Shown: piece after piece, positions 8,654-21,305 of the stretch | Position numbering within the stretch: the first letter of the stretch is position 1 | Layout: each line of letters opens with the position of its first letter | Origin: Gemmatimonadota bacterium | GTDB lineage: Bacteria > Gemmatimonadota > Gemmatimonadetes > Longimicrobiales > Gaopeijiaceae | Direction: 5' to 3' | NCBI GenBank assembly: GCA_028873845.1 | Contig: JAPPNO010000034.1 | Span: 1 to 34,630, forward strand | DNA: 34,630 nt | Translations under genes and position numbers: made by a program | Notes under the pieces: model-generated | The model's database searches: none | Seen by the model: the letters and a program-made list of their open reading frames with translations, nothing else | What the model was told of the DNA's origin: nothing

Positions 8654-11600
8654 ATGACAGGTCTTGAAGGATTTGGGGGGACCATAGCCCTGGCGGTGGC
8701 GAGAGGTGTGCGACCTGCCGCCGGTCGCCTGCTCGTGCCCGGAGTGCTGTTCCTTGTCCTCGCGGTCGCCGAGGGTGCGTTCGCGGATGCGCAGCAACCG
8801 GGGGGCCCGGAAGAGAACGCACCGGTGCAGGGACCTCTCGACGAGACCCGGGACCGGTTGGACGAGCGCCTCAGCAGGCCGCCGGCAAACACCACCGACG
8901 CGACGCTGAGCGCACTCACCGTGGAGACGGTCGGTTCGGCAAGCGTCACCATCCGTCCGGCCTTTCACGCGGATTCCACCTCCTACCGCGCATTCGTCCG
9001 GAACGACACCGCGTCGATCATCGTCACCGCGACTAGGAATGACGGCAACGCGACGGTATCGATCGCGGACGATCCGGATACCTCCACTCCGGCCACGGCC
9101 ACGCTGGCGCTCACGGAAGGCGCCAACACGGTCACGGTCACCGTCACGGCCGAGGACGAGGTCACCACGCGAACCTACACGATCACGGTGGCGCGCGCGG
9201 CGGGCGCCCCGACGGCCGACCCGGAGGCGGTCTGGACGGCAAACCTGACCGTCGGCGTGAACGGGGACTCCCTGGGGTACAACAAGGCGGCCGGGACGGG
9301 CGCGCTGGCACCGCGGTCGTTCATGGTCGGGGACAGCACGTTCACGATGTCCCGGCTCGAGTACGTGCCCGCCTCCGAGTCGTTGCCGATCGAGTTCGAG
9401 GGATGGTTCCTGCTGAGTGCCATCCTGTACCTGGGCGAGTGGGGCGTGACCGCAACCCTCGACGACAAGGTTCTCGACTTCCGGGACGGCCTCCCCGACC
9501 TGCCCGCCATCGACTGGGCGTTCGGGGACGTGGTGCTCGTCAAGCTGTTCACCAATGCACCCGACAAGGTGACTGGCGTGCAGGTGACGTCGGGGAATGG
9601 ACAACTTGAGGTCATGTGGGACAAGCCACCGGCCGCGGAGGGGTACAAGATCCAGTGGAAGTCGGGTAGCGAGACCTTCGACGACGCCCCCGGGGACGGG
9701 CGCGAAGCGATCATCGACGACGAGGACACTACCAGCGACACGATTCCCGGTCTGACGAACGGCACGGAGTACATGATCCGTGTCATTGCGACGAACAATG
9801 TGGGTGATGGCGAGCCATCCGATGTCGCGAGTGGCGTGCCGCTGACGACCCCGGGGAAGGTGACGGGATTGACGGTGACGGATGGGGACGGTGGGCTTGG
9901 CCTGACGTGGACCAGACCGTCGCTGGCCTTCGGCTACAAGGTGCAGTGGAAGTCGGGGGGGCAGACGTTCAGCAATGCCGCCACGGACAACCGCGAGGAT
10001 GTGCTGCCGAAGGGGGACAGCACATCCCACAACATCACCGGCCTGGACAACGGGACCGAGTATGCGGTCCGGGTGATCGCGACGAACGCCGTCGCCGACG
10101 GTCCGCCCTCGGACGAGGCGACGGGCACGCCCGTGTCCTCGGACGCGACCCTAATGGCGCTCGCGCTCGCGACGGGTGGCTCCGCGAGCGTGTCGCTCAG
10201 TCCGGTCTTCCACCGGGATTCGACGGCCTACCGCGTGGTCGTTCACAACGACACGGCCACGGTCACCGTGACCGCGACGAAGAACGACGACGACGCGACG
10301 GTGGTGATCACGGACGATCCCGACGCGACCACGCCGGGCACGGCGACACTGGCGCTTTCCCAGGGCGAGAATGCCATCACGGTCACGGTGACGGCCGCGA
10401 ACACCGTGACGAAGAGGACGTACGCGATCACGGTGGTGCGCGCACGGGCCGCGCCCATGCCCGACCCGTCGGCGGCCTGGACGGCCAACCTGACGGTGGG
10501 GACCAGCGACGACGGCTCGGGCCGTCTGGGGTACCATGCCGCGAACGGCACGGGCGTCCTCGAGCCGGTGTCCTTCCAGCTCAACGACACCGCCCTCACC
10601 TTCAACCGGTTCGAGTACGACCCGGCGCAAAAGCGACTCCAGACGGGATATGTGGACCTCGACATCTTTACCGCTCTCTACTTCTTCCAGAGGGCGGGCG
10701 TGGTCATGCACCTCGGAAGCGTGGTCCTGGATTTGCGGGACGCGGTGCCGAGCGAAATCGATCTGGACTGGGCCTTCGGGGACGAGGTGCTCCTCAAGCT
10801 GTTCACGAATGTTCCCGAACAGGTGACCGGAGTCGAGGTGACCGCCGGAGACGGGCATCTCCGGGTGTCCTGGCAAAAGCCGAGGGCTGCCTGGGGATAC
10901 AAGGTGCAATGGAAGTCGGGAACGGAGAGCTTCGCCAACGCGGAAGCGGACGGGCGCCAGGCGATTCTCGACCACCCGGACAGCACCAGCCGCACGATCT
11001 CGGACCTTGCCAACGGCACGGAGTACATGGTTCGGGTCATCGCGACGAACGACGCGGGCGAGGCCGCGTCCTCCGACGTGAAGAACGGCACGCCAAACGC
11101 CCCGGTCACCGGCGATCTGCCCTGGTCCGCGACGATGACGGTCGGAAGCACCACCGGAAACACGCGCGGATACGACGGCACCGGAGGGACGCTGGACGAC
11201 GGCGATTTCGTCCACGACTCCGAGACCTACCAGGTCACTGCGGTACGGCTGGAGACGAGCAACGGCAACCTGGTCCTTCGCGTGGAGAACCAGGGTACGG
11301 GCCCCGACAGCCTCCCGGGCGCGCTGGTCTGGGAAGTCGCCGGTCTGGAACTGCCGCTGGACGAGATCACGACCAGCGCGTCCGACGGCAGATACCGGTA
11401 CAGCCAGAGTTGGCTGGCGACCAATGCCGCGTTCCTGCATCACACCAACGTCGGGCGGGCCGTACCGGTTGGGGCCGGGGTCACCGTGTGCCTGCGCACC
11501 GCGATGCCGGACTGTCCGGCCAATACCGCGGCCACCGGCCAGCCGCAGATCTCCGGAACACCGGAGGTGGGAGTCACCCTGACCGCCTCGACCGGCACGA

Positions 11601-13717
11601 TCACCGACGGCAACGGACTAGTCGGCGCGACCTACGGATACCAGTGGTTCCGTGTGGACGACTCGGACAACGAGACCGCCGTCGGGACGAATTCCGCTTC
11701 CTACGCGCTGGTGGCCGCGGATGCAGGCCACACGATCAAGGTGCGGGTGAGCTTCCTGGACGCGGGCGGCTTCGGCGAGATGCGCACGAGCGAGGCCACG
11801 AGCACCGTGGAGGCGGAGCCCCGGGGCGACCCGGCGGTGACCCTGCAGCCGAGGCAGGGAGAGGTTACCGAGGGAGACACGGTTCGCGTCCTGCTGCTCC
11901 TCGACCCGGTGTCGGCCTCGCAACTGACGGTCAGGATGTCCTGGAGCCAGGTCGGGTCGTTCTGGGCGGGCACGCCGCCATCGAGCGTGACGGTGGCGGC
12001 CGGGACGGCCGAAGTGGAGCTGGAGGTGCGCACCATCGACGACAACACGCAGGAGGACAACGGAAGCATTACGGCCCGGGTGCTTTCCGGCACCGGATAC
12101 GAGGTGTCCGACGACGAGTCCGTGACCACCGACGTGCTGGACAACGACTCGCCCTCGGGAATCTGCCGCAGGACCGCCCAAGTGCGCGACCGGATCCTTC
12201 TTCTGCTCAAGCATCGCCACAAGTACAAGGGCGACTGCAGCGGTGTGACGGACGCCCACCTGGCCAAGCTGAAGAGCCTGGACGTGATCGAAGCCGGCGT
12301 CACGAGCCTCCGCACGGGGGACTTCGCCGGCTTGAGCAACGTGACCGAACTGTCGCTGAGCGACAACCTGCTGACCGCGCTTCCCGCGGGGGTCTTCAAC
12401 GGGCTGGGCTCCCTCGAGGACCTCCGGCTGGGCGACAACCGGCTGTCATCTTCGCTCACCGGCGTGTTCGTGGACCTGCCCGCGCTGGAAAAGCTGACGC
12501 TCTACGACAACAGCCTGAACGACCTGCCTTTCGACGACCTGGAGAACCTGCCGTCGCTGGCGAAGCTCTACTGGAGCGGCAACCCGGGATACCGCTACGA
12601 GGTGCAGGTCTTCCCGTTGCGGCTGAACGTCGGCGCGAGCGACGTCCAGTACCGGGTTCGCCTCAAGCGCCCGCCCGGCTCCAGCGACGCGGTCGAGATC
12701 GCCCGGCACGCGCCCGGCGGGGTCAACGTGTCCCCGCAATCGCGGACGTTCGCGGACGACAACTGGTTCCGGTCGCAGACCTTCACGGTGGGCAGCATGA
12801 CGGCCGTGGGCGAGACGCGGTACGTCACCCATTTCGTTGACGCGGGCTCCTTCCGGGCCGACGGGATCGACAGCGTGGCGGTGACCAAGGTGGCGGGCAT
12901 GGTGGGTTCCTCCGAGGCCGAGGACCTGGCGCTTGCCGCCGGCCTGAGTCCGCAGGAAGCCGCGGCCGTCCTCTTCGGGGAAGCCGAACTCGACTCGGCG
13001 CGGCTCCGGGCGCTCGACCGGCTGGGCAACGGGAACGGGCGCTATGACCACGGAGATCTCATTGCCTGGGCCGACCGGTGCCGGCGTGGTGAGGCGGAGT
13101 GCGGCGGCTCCGGGGACTCCGGTCCCGGGGGGAACGCGCTGCCGTCGAAGGGGCGGGCCCGGAGTACCGGACGGAGACGCCGCGGCGGCGGGGACTGCGC
13201 GGCCGGTCACCCGCGTGACGGGTCGGGGACCGCCCCGAAGGGCCGCATGTCCGGTTGGGGACGGGCTGCGTTTGTCGTGGCGATGGCCGCGTGGGCGTGC
13301 ATGGGCGACGACCCCACCCGGCCACCCGCCGACGCGCCGCAGCCGGTCCGGGTGGACCAGCCGCCGGCGGGATTGCGCGGACCGCACGAAACGGCGCGGG
13401 TGCTGACGGTCGCACTGACGGCCCCGCCCCCGTCTCGCGCCGCCAGCGCCATGCTTCGTGTGGACGGCCCCGCGATCGATTCGTTGCGGGCACCCGGACT
13501 GACGATCTTCACGTCGGGTGCGTCATCGCCGGGGGGAAGAAGAGTGGTCGTAGCCGGCGACCTGTCAGCCGGAATCCTGCTCGAGATCCGGGTCCCCGCC
13601 GGGAGCGATGCCGCCGACTACAGCGTCGAGGTGCTCGAGGTCGCCGGCGAGGACTACGCGCTCCAGGATGTCGCGGGGTACTCGGCCTCGGTCTTCACAC
13701 CGATCCGCGGGCGCTAG
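8654..13717 (+). CDS. 1687-residue mosaic surface protein (cadherin-like, FN3, Ig-like, Calx-beta-like, LRR, EF-hand-like)
   Basis: A hydrophobic segment near residues 27-44 acts as an export signal. Modules in order: cadherin-like beta-sandwich (about 80-177), module X1 (193-295), FN3 (302-395), FN3 (399-495), second cadherin-like (496-596), X2 (606-720), FN3 (721-815), X3 (823-955), Ig-like (956-1053), Calx-beta-like (1058-1165), LRR (1169-1312), beta tail (1314-1416) and an EF-hand/dockerin-like loop, LGNGNGRYDHGD (about 1456-1467). A basic glycine-rich linker follows, then a second hydrophobic segment, GRAAFVVAMAAWAC (near 1536-1549), and a compact domain to the end. X modules start W(T/S)A-(N/T)-(L/M)-TVG and recur three times. 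Likely a secreted adhesion or binding protein; no catalytic motif seen. The second signal-like segment may mean a fusion of two ancestral genes or an internal anchor. Confidence 0.85.
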   Translation: MTGLEGFGGTIALAVARGVRPAAGRLLVPGVLFLVLAVAEGAFADAQQPGGPEENAPVQGPLDETRDRLDERLSRPPANTTDATLSALTVETVGSASVTIRPAFHADSTSYRAFVRNDTASIIVTATRNDGNATVSIADDPDTSTPATATLALTEGANTVTVTVTAEDEVTTRTYTITVARAAGAPTADPEAVWTANLTVGVNGDSLGYNKAAGTGALAPRSFMVGDSTFTMSRLEYVPASESLPIEFEGWFLLSAILYLGEWGVTATLDDKVLDFRDGLPDLPAIDWAFGDVVLVKLFTNAPDKVTGVQVTSGNGQLEVMWDKPPAAEGYKIQWKSGSETFDDAPGDGREAIIDDEDTTSDTIPGLTNGTEYMIRVIATNNVGDGEPSDVASGVPLTTPGKVTGLTVTDGDGGLGLTWTRPSLAFGYKVQWKSGGQTFSNAATDNREDVLPKGDSTSHNITGLDNGTEYAVRVIATNAVADGPPSDEATGTPVSSDATLMALALATGGSASVSLSPVFHRDSTAYRVVVHNDTATVTVTATKNDDDATVVITDDPDATTPGTATLALSQGENAITVTVTAANTVTKRTYAITVVRARAAPMPDPSAAWTANLTVGTSDDGSGRLGYHAANGTGVLEPVSFQLNDTALTFNRFEYDPAQKRLQTGYVDLDIFTALYFFQRAGVVMHLGSVVLDLRDAVPSEIDLDWAFGDEVLLKLFTNVPEQVTGVEVTAGDGHLRVSWQKPRAAWGYKVQWKSGTESFANAEADGRQAILDHPDSTSRTISDLANGTEYMVRVIATNDAGEAASSDVKNGTPNAPVTGDLPWSATMTVGSTTGNTRGYDGTGGTLDDGDFVHDSETYQVTAVRLETSNGNLVLRVENQGTGPDSLPGALVWEVAGLELPLDEITTSASDGRYRYSQSWLATNAAFLHHTNVGRAVPVGAGVTVCLRTAMPDCPANTAATGQPQISGTPEVGVTLTASTGTITDGNGLVGATYGYQWFRVDDSDNETAVGTNSASYALVAADAGHTIKVRVSFLDAGGFGEMRTSEATSTVEAEPRGDPAVTLQPRQGEVTEGDTVRVLLLLDPVSASQLTVRMSWSQVGSFWAGTPPSSVTVAAGTAEVELEVRTIDDNTQEDNGSITARVLSGTGYEVSDDESVTTDVLDNDSPSGICRRTAQVRDRILLLLKHRHKYKGDCSGVTDAHLAKLKSLDVIEAGVTSLRTGDFAGLSNVTELSLSDNLLTALPAGVFNGLGSLEDLRLGDNRLSSSLTGVFVDLPALEKLTLYDNSLNDLPFDDLENLPSLAKLYWSGNPGYRYEVQVFPLRLNVGASDVQYRVRLKRPPGSSDAVEIARHAPGGVNVSPQSRTFADDNWFRSQTFTVGSMTAVGETRYVTHFVDAGSFRADGIDSVAVTKVAGMVGSSEAEDLALAAGLSPQEAAAVLFGEAELDSARLRALDRLGNGNGRYDHGDLIAWADRCRRGEAECGGSGDSGPGGNALPSKGRARSTGRRRRGGGDCAAGHPRDGSGTAPKGRMSGWGRAAFVVAMAAWACMGDDPTRPPADAPQPVRVDQPPAGLRGPHETARVLTVALTAPPPSRAASAMLRVDGPAIDSLRAPGLTIFTSGASSPGGRRVVVAGDLSAGILLEIRVPAGSDAADYSVEVLEVAGEDYALQDVAGYSASVFTPIRGR
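8895..11100 (+). repeat. Imperfect tandem duplication of a cadherin-like/X/FN3 block inside the large exoprotein gene
   Basis: The stretch encoding residues about 80-395 (8895-9840) is repeated as residues about 496-815 (10140-11100), with an extra FN3 copy between them. The copies are recognisable at DNA and protein level. DATLSALTVETVGSASV corresponds to DATLMALALATGGSASV, and WTANLTVG and LDWAFGDEVL/IDWAFGDVVL occur in both. FN3 copies share the GYKVQWKSG and NGTEYMVRVIATN segments. This points to intragenic duplication rather than independent domain gain. Confidence 0.8.
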
Positions 13718-13727
13718 TGTTCGCGGC

Positions 13728-15410
13728 TCACCTTCCCCGATCCGCATCCCGAATCCCCCGAAACTCGTTTCCCTCGCGCCAGTTCGGCCAATCCCCCGAG
13801 GTCGCGATCCGGTACCCCACACGGAACACCAGCTCCAGGTCGTCCAGCGCCCCGGTCAGGTCCCACGACGGATCGAACTCGTCGGTCACCTTGTGATACC
13901 GGTTGCTGGTGTAGTCCGCCCGCCGCGCAAGCGTCCACTCCTCCCCGTGCTCGACGTGGTCGATGCCCGAATCGGTGTAGAGCGAAGGGACGCCGACCCT
14001 GGCGAAGCTGAAGTGGTCGGAGCGGTAATAGAACCCCTTCTCGGGCTCGGGATCCGGCCGCAGCGTGCGCCCCACCCGCCCCGCGGCCGCCTCCAGGTAT
14101 TCGTCCAGCTCCGAGGCCCCCATCCCCACCACGGTGATGTCGTTCATGGGGCCGTCCACGTTCACCCCGTCGATATTGATCGTCGCCACCGTGTTCGCCG
14201 TGGGGTAGACAGGGTTCGCCGCATAGTACGCTGACCCCAGCAGGCCCTGCTCCTCGGCGGTGACGGCCAGGAAGAGCACGGAGCGGGCCGGACGCTCGGG
14301 CAACGCCGCGAAGGCGCGCGCCAGCTCGATCAGCCCGGCTGTGCCGGTGGCGTTGTCGAAGGCGCCGTTGAAGATCGGGTCCTCCATGGTTTCGTCGCCG
14401 ACGCCGAAGTGGTCCCAGTGGGCGGTGTAGATGATCAGCTCGTCCGGCCGCTCGCTCCCCGGCAGCAACGCGAGCACGTTCCTCGACTCGGAGCGCTGGA
14501 TGTCGAAGGAGACGGCCACCGAGGCCGCGGCGCCGAGGGCAACGGCCTGGAAACCGGGACTCGTGGCCGCCTGCGCCAGCGCGTCGTAGTCGAAACCGCT
14601 CGCCGCGAAGATCTCCCGCGCCACCTCCGTCTGGATCCACCCCTCGACCTGCACCCGGTCCATGTTGCCGTCCTCGCCGGCCTGGTCGAACTGGGGGCCG
14701 GTCCAGCCGCCGCTCACGACCGCCCACGGGTATCCGGCCGCGGCTTCCTCGTGCACGACGATCGCGCCCGCCGCCCCCTGCCGCGCCGCCTCCTCGAACT
14801 TGTAGGTCCAGCGGCCGTAGTAGGTCATCGCGTTGCCGCGGAAGACCGCCTCGTCCTGGGTCGCGAACCCCGGGTCGTTGACCAGCATGACCACCGTCTT
14901 GCCGGCGGCGTCGACCCCCTCGTAGTCGTTCCAGCCGTACTCCGGCGCCACGATGCCGTAGCCGACGAACACCATCTCGGAGTCGTCGATCGATTCGTGC
15001 TCGACGACGCGCCGGGTCCAGGCGACGAACTCATCGGGCCAGTTGTAGCTGAGCTGCCCCTCCGCCGCGCGCACCGTCAGACGCGGCTCGCCCTGCTCGG
15101 TGAGCGCGACGAGGGGGACGTTCTGGAAGAAGGAATCGCCGTTTCCGGGCTCGAGGCCGACCGCCTGGAACTGCTCGACCAGGTAGTCGACGGTGAGTTC
15201 CTCGCCGGGGGTGGAGGGGGCGCGGCCCTCGAATTCGTCGCTGGACAGGGTCTGGATGGCGGCCGAGTAGGCCTCCAGGGACATGGCGGCGACGGCGTCG
15301 TCGGCCGGGTCGGGGGTGTCGGTCGTGGCGGTGTCGCCGCAGGCGAAGAGGGCGGTGCAGGCGAACAGCGCGGCGGGCAGGGTGGGGTGGGGGGAGGGGG
15401 CGGTTGTCAT
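13728..15410 (-). CDS. M28-family zinc peptidase, lipoprotein, with PA-type insert
   Basis: A 560-residue exported metallopeptidase. The signal sequence ends in the lipobox LFAC (Cys24). Residues about 140-270 look like a protease-associated (PA) insert (VFVGYGIVAPEYGWNDYEG). The M28 di-zinc ligands are all visible: His331 in AHWDHFG, Asp352 in GAFDNATG, Glu386/Glu387 in TAEEQGLLGS, Asp414 in NIDG and His506 in NRYHKVTDEFD. It probably trims peptides at the periplasmic face of a membrane as an aminopeptidase; related proteins include glutaminyl cyclase-like and carboxypeptidase members, so exact specificity is open. It is convergent with the large exoprotein gene (10 bp apart) and has shared operator site A 27 bp upstream of its start. 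Confidence 0.93.
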   Translation of the reverse strand: MTTAPSPHPTLPAALFACTALFACGDTATTDTPDPADDAVAAMSLEAYSAAIQTLSSDEFEGRAPSTPGEELTVDYLVEQFQAVGLEPGNGDSFFQNVPLVALTEQGEPRLTVRAAEGQLSYNWPDEFVAWTRRVVEHESIDDSEMVFVGYGIVAPEYGWNDYEGVDAAGKTVVMLVNDPGFATQDEAVFRGNAMTYYGRWTYKFEEAARQGAAGAIVVHEEAAAGYPWAVVSGGWTGPQFDQAGEDGNMDRVQVEGWIQTEVAREIFAASGFDYDALAQAATSPGFQAVALGAAASVAVSFDIQRSESRNVLALLPGSERPDELIIYTAHWDHFGVGDETMEDPIFNGAFDNATGTAGLIELARAFAALPERPARSVLFLAVTAEEQGLLGSAYYAANPVYPTANTVATINIDGVNVDGPMNDITVVGMGASELDEYLEAAAGRVGRTLRPDPEPEKGFYYRSDHFSFARVGVPSLYTDSGIDHVEHGEEWTLARRADYTSNRYHKVTDEFDPSWDLTGALDDLELVFRVGYRIATSGDWPNWREGNEFRGIRDADRGR

Positions 15411-15437
15411 GGCTGGGGCGTCTCGCTGGGAGTGGTT

Positions 15438-15475
15438 GTCAACTGCGGATTACTTTTTGTCAACCCTAGGTGACA
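15438..15475. promoter_or_regulatory. Shared 38-bp operator-like site A, upstream of the M28 peptidase
   Basis: Two tandem 18-bp dyads, counted from the T at 15437: TGTCAA-N6-ATTACT and, 21 bp on, TGTCAA-N6-GTGACA. It aligns without gaps to sites B, C and D in this window. It sits 27 bp before the peptidase ATG, where a repressor or activator would overlap promoter or leader. The minus strand also carries two TTGACA hexamers here, which could serve as -35 boxes. Confidence 0.6.
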
Positions 15476-15681
15476 TCTGACGGCTCCGTATCGTGCTGGT
15501 TTTCCTGGAGACGGGGCCGTCGAGGCGGATGGCGGGCGAGCGGGTCGAACCGGTGGGCTCGTGCGATGCAAGGGGCAGGGTAGCCGGGGCGCTCGGATCG
15601 GGTCAAGATGCATGGTCCCGGGGAGCGCATTCGTCCTTGGGTTGTTGCTTCTCCCGCCGAACATACCGATAGGAACACCGC

Positions 15682-16920
15682 ATGAAGACTCGACTCGCCG
15701 CCGCACTAGTCGCGATGGGAATGCTGGCCTGCCAGGAGGAGAGTGATGAGCCCGATGCCGCCCCGCCCGAAACACCCGGCAGCGCTGAAGTGCGGAGCGC
15801 CGATGCCCAGACCGGGGAATACCCGTTCGAGGTCTGGGGCAAGCTCCCGGCCTCCGAGGGCCGGGACAGCGCGGGCATCCGGATCGTCGAGAACGCCAGT
15901 CCCGAAAAGGGGTCGCGGCTGCACTGGGTGATCGGACCGGAGCCGGACGTCTCGATCGGGGACATCGATGGCGAGGATCCCTACCTGTTCCGCTACGCCT
16001 GGGACGCCACGAGGCTGTCCGACGGACGGATCGTCGTGGCCGACCGTTCCACAAGCGAGCTGAGGGTGTTCGACGCTGCCGGCGTGTACCTGACGAAGTG
16101 GGGTGGACAGGGCGAGGGGCCCGGCGAGTTCCCCTGGGCGAGCCTCGGCGACGTGGAGCCGTGGCCGGGCGACTCGATCGTGGCCTGGTATGCGGACGCG
16201 CAGACCATCGCCGTATTCGACTCGGCCGGGAACTTCGGCCGGTCGTTCAATCGGCCCGGCGCCGGCCAGAGGCCGGGGGAAGTGACACGGCCGGAACTGG
16301 TCAGGAGGGACGGTAGCATCCTGGCGACCCTCGCGAGAAGGGAGAACGCGGGCACCACCGAGGTCCGGATCCTGAACGGCGAGGGTGGACTCCACATGTC
16401 CCTGGGCGACCATCGCAGCCGCCGGGCCCTGTACTTCAGCCGGGAGCTGAAACTCGGCCTCTGGGGCGACCTTGCCGTCGTGGCCCCGAGCGACCGGTAC
16501 GAACTCAACGCCTACGCCGACGACGGCACGCTGGTTCGAATCGTCCGCCGCGAGCACGTCCCCCGGGTCCCCAGGGCGGAAGACATCCTGGTCAACCCCG
16601 GGCTGCGGGACGAACTGCGGATCCCCATGGAGGCCGAAATGCTCCGGGTCCCGCAGAGCAAGCTCGAGGAGGCCTTCCCCGCCTTCGCGGAGATCATGTC
16701 CGACGCGGCCGGCTACCTGTGGGTGCGCGAATACGAACCCCCGAAGGAGGCGGGCCCGGCACCGGTCTGGACGGTGTTCAGCCCCGAGGGGAGGGTGCTG
16801 GGTTTCGTCGAGACGCCGGCGGGGCTGAAGATCTACGAGATCGGCGCGGATTACCTGCTCGGGCACGCCGAGGGTGAACTGGACGTGGAGATGATCCAGC
16901 TTTGGCCGCTGGTGCGGTAG
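15682..16920 (+). CDS. Six-bladed beta-propeller lipoprotein
   Basis: A 412-residue protein with lipobox MLAC (Cys17) and a Pro/Glu/Ala-rich tether to about residue 50. The body has propeller-style blades: ATRLSDGRIVVADRSTSELR followed by FDAAGVYLTKWGGQGEGPGE is a typical NHL/6-bladed propeller unit with the GxGPGEF signature, and SIVAWYADAQTIAVFDSAGN is the next blade. This family is abundant in Gemmatimonadota-like genomes, generally of unknown ligand. It is divergent from the peptidase gene, with 271 bp between. The SRPBCC gene starts 13 bp after it and is probably cotranscribed. Confidence 0.85.
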   Translation: MKTRLAAALVAMGMLACQEESDEPDAAPPETPGSAEVRSADAQTGEYPFEVWGKLPASEGRDSAGIRIVENASPEKGSRLHWVIGPEPDVSIGDIDGEDPYLFRYAWDATRLSDGRIVVADRSTSELRVFDAAGVYLTKWGGQGEGPGEFPWASLGDVEPWPGDSIVAWYADAQTIAVFDSAGNFGRSFNRPGAGQRPGEVTRPELVRRDGSILATLARRENAGTTEVRILNGEGGLHMSLGDHRSRRALYFSRELKLGLWGDLAVVAPSDRYELNAYADDGTLVRIVRREHVPRVPRAEDILVNPGLRDELRIPMEAEMLRVPQSKLEEAFPAFAEIMSDAAGYLWVREYEPPKEAGPAPVWTVFSPEGRVLGFVETPAGLKIYEIGADYLLGHAEGELDVEMIQLWPLVR

Positions 16921-16933
16921 GTAGGGGGATACC

Positions 16934-20953
<4,020 letters not shown>

Positions 20954-21183
20954 GATCGGCTATCTCTTTCTCCGGTGACGCAGGTAATGACGACGGGTCG
21001 ATCGGGCCCGGCAATGGCACGCCGGCGGGTCACAGGCGGGAGTGTAGGCGCGTGCGGGTTGGAGCGCAATGCGGCGCGGCGCGGTCGATTTCGGGCACAT
21101 GTGATGGATTCGCCGGACTCTTGAGCGGGCCGGGACCGGGGAGATCAGGGGGTAGGGGACCGGCGATCGTTTCGGCAGTCTGT

Positions 21184-21221
21184 GTCAATTGCAGTTTACA
21201 TTTTGACAAGTATCGTGTACA
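21184..21221. promoter_or_regulatory. Shared 38-bp operator-like site B, upstream of the vWA protein gene
   Basis: Two dyads 21 bp apart, counted from the T at 21183: TGTCAA-N6-TTTACA and TGACAA-N6-TGTACA. It aligns without gaps to sites A, C and D. It lies 84 bp upstream of the vWA start and 230 bp from the divergent sterol-reductase start, so the vWA gene is the more likely target. Confidence 0.6.
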
Positions 21222-21223
21222 CT
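21195..21223 (+). promoter_or_regulatory. Candidate sigma-70 type promoter overlapping site B
   Basis: TTTACA (21195-21200) and TACACT (21218-21223) are 17 bp apart, a good match to -35/-10 spacing. The promoter would sit inside the tandem dyads, so a protein bound at site B would compete with RNA polymerase. Transcription would start about 75 bp before the vWA ATG. Confidence 0.4.
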
Positions 21224-21305
21224 TGGACGGCATGGTTGACCGAACCCGCTGCCCATAGACCGAGCGCAGGACCCGTGACCCCCCACACGGAGCGGACCGC
21301 AAGCC

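Larger units (their letters stand above)
20954..21305. other. 352-bp divergent intergenic region
   Basis: It separates the sterol-reductase and vWA-protein starts. From 20954 to about 21180 I see no gene or clear signal. The right part is markedly A/T-rich at 21183-21223 and holds operator site B and a candidate promoter for the vWA gene. Confidence 0.7.

Noticed and set aside
9907-12840. A 977-residue second open frame inside the large exoprotein gene.
   Set aside because: It is the shifted frame of the repeat-rich gene and is Arg/Gly-rich without domain features.
15458-15463. TTGACA on the minus strand as a classical -35 box for the M28 peptidase.
   Set aside because: No acceptable -10 lies 16-18 bp downstream; the hexamer is better explained as a half-site of the 38-bp operator.
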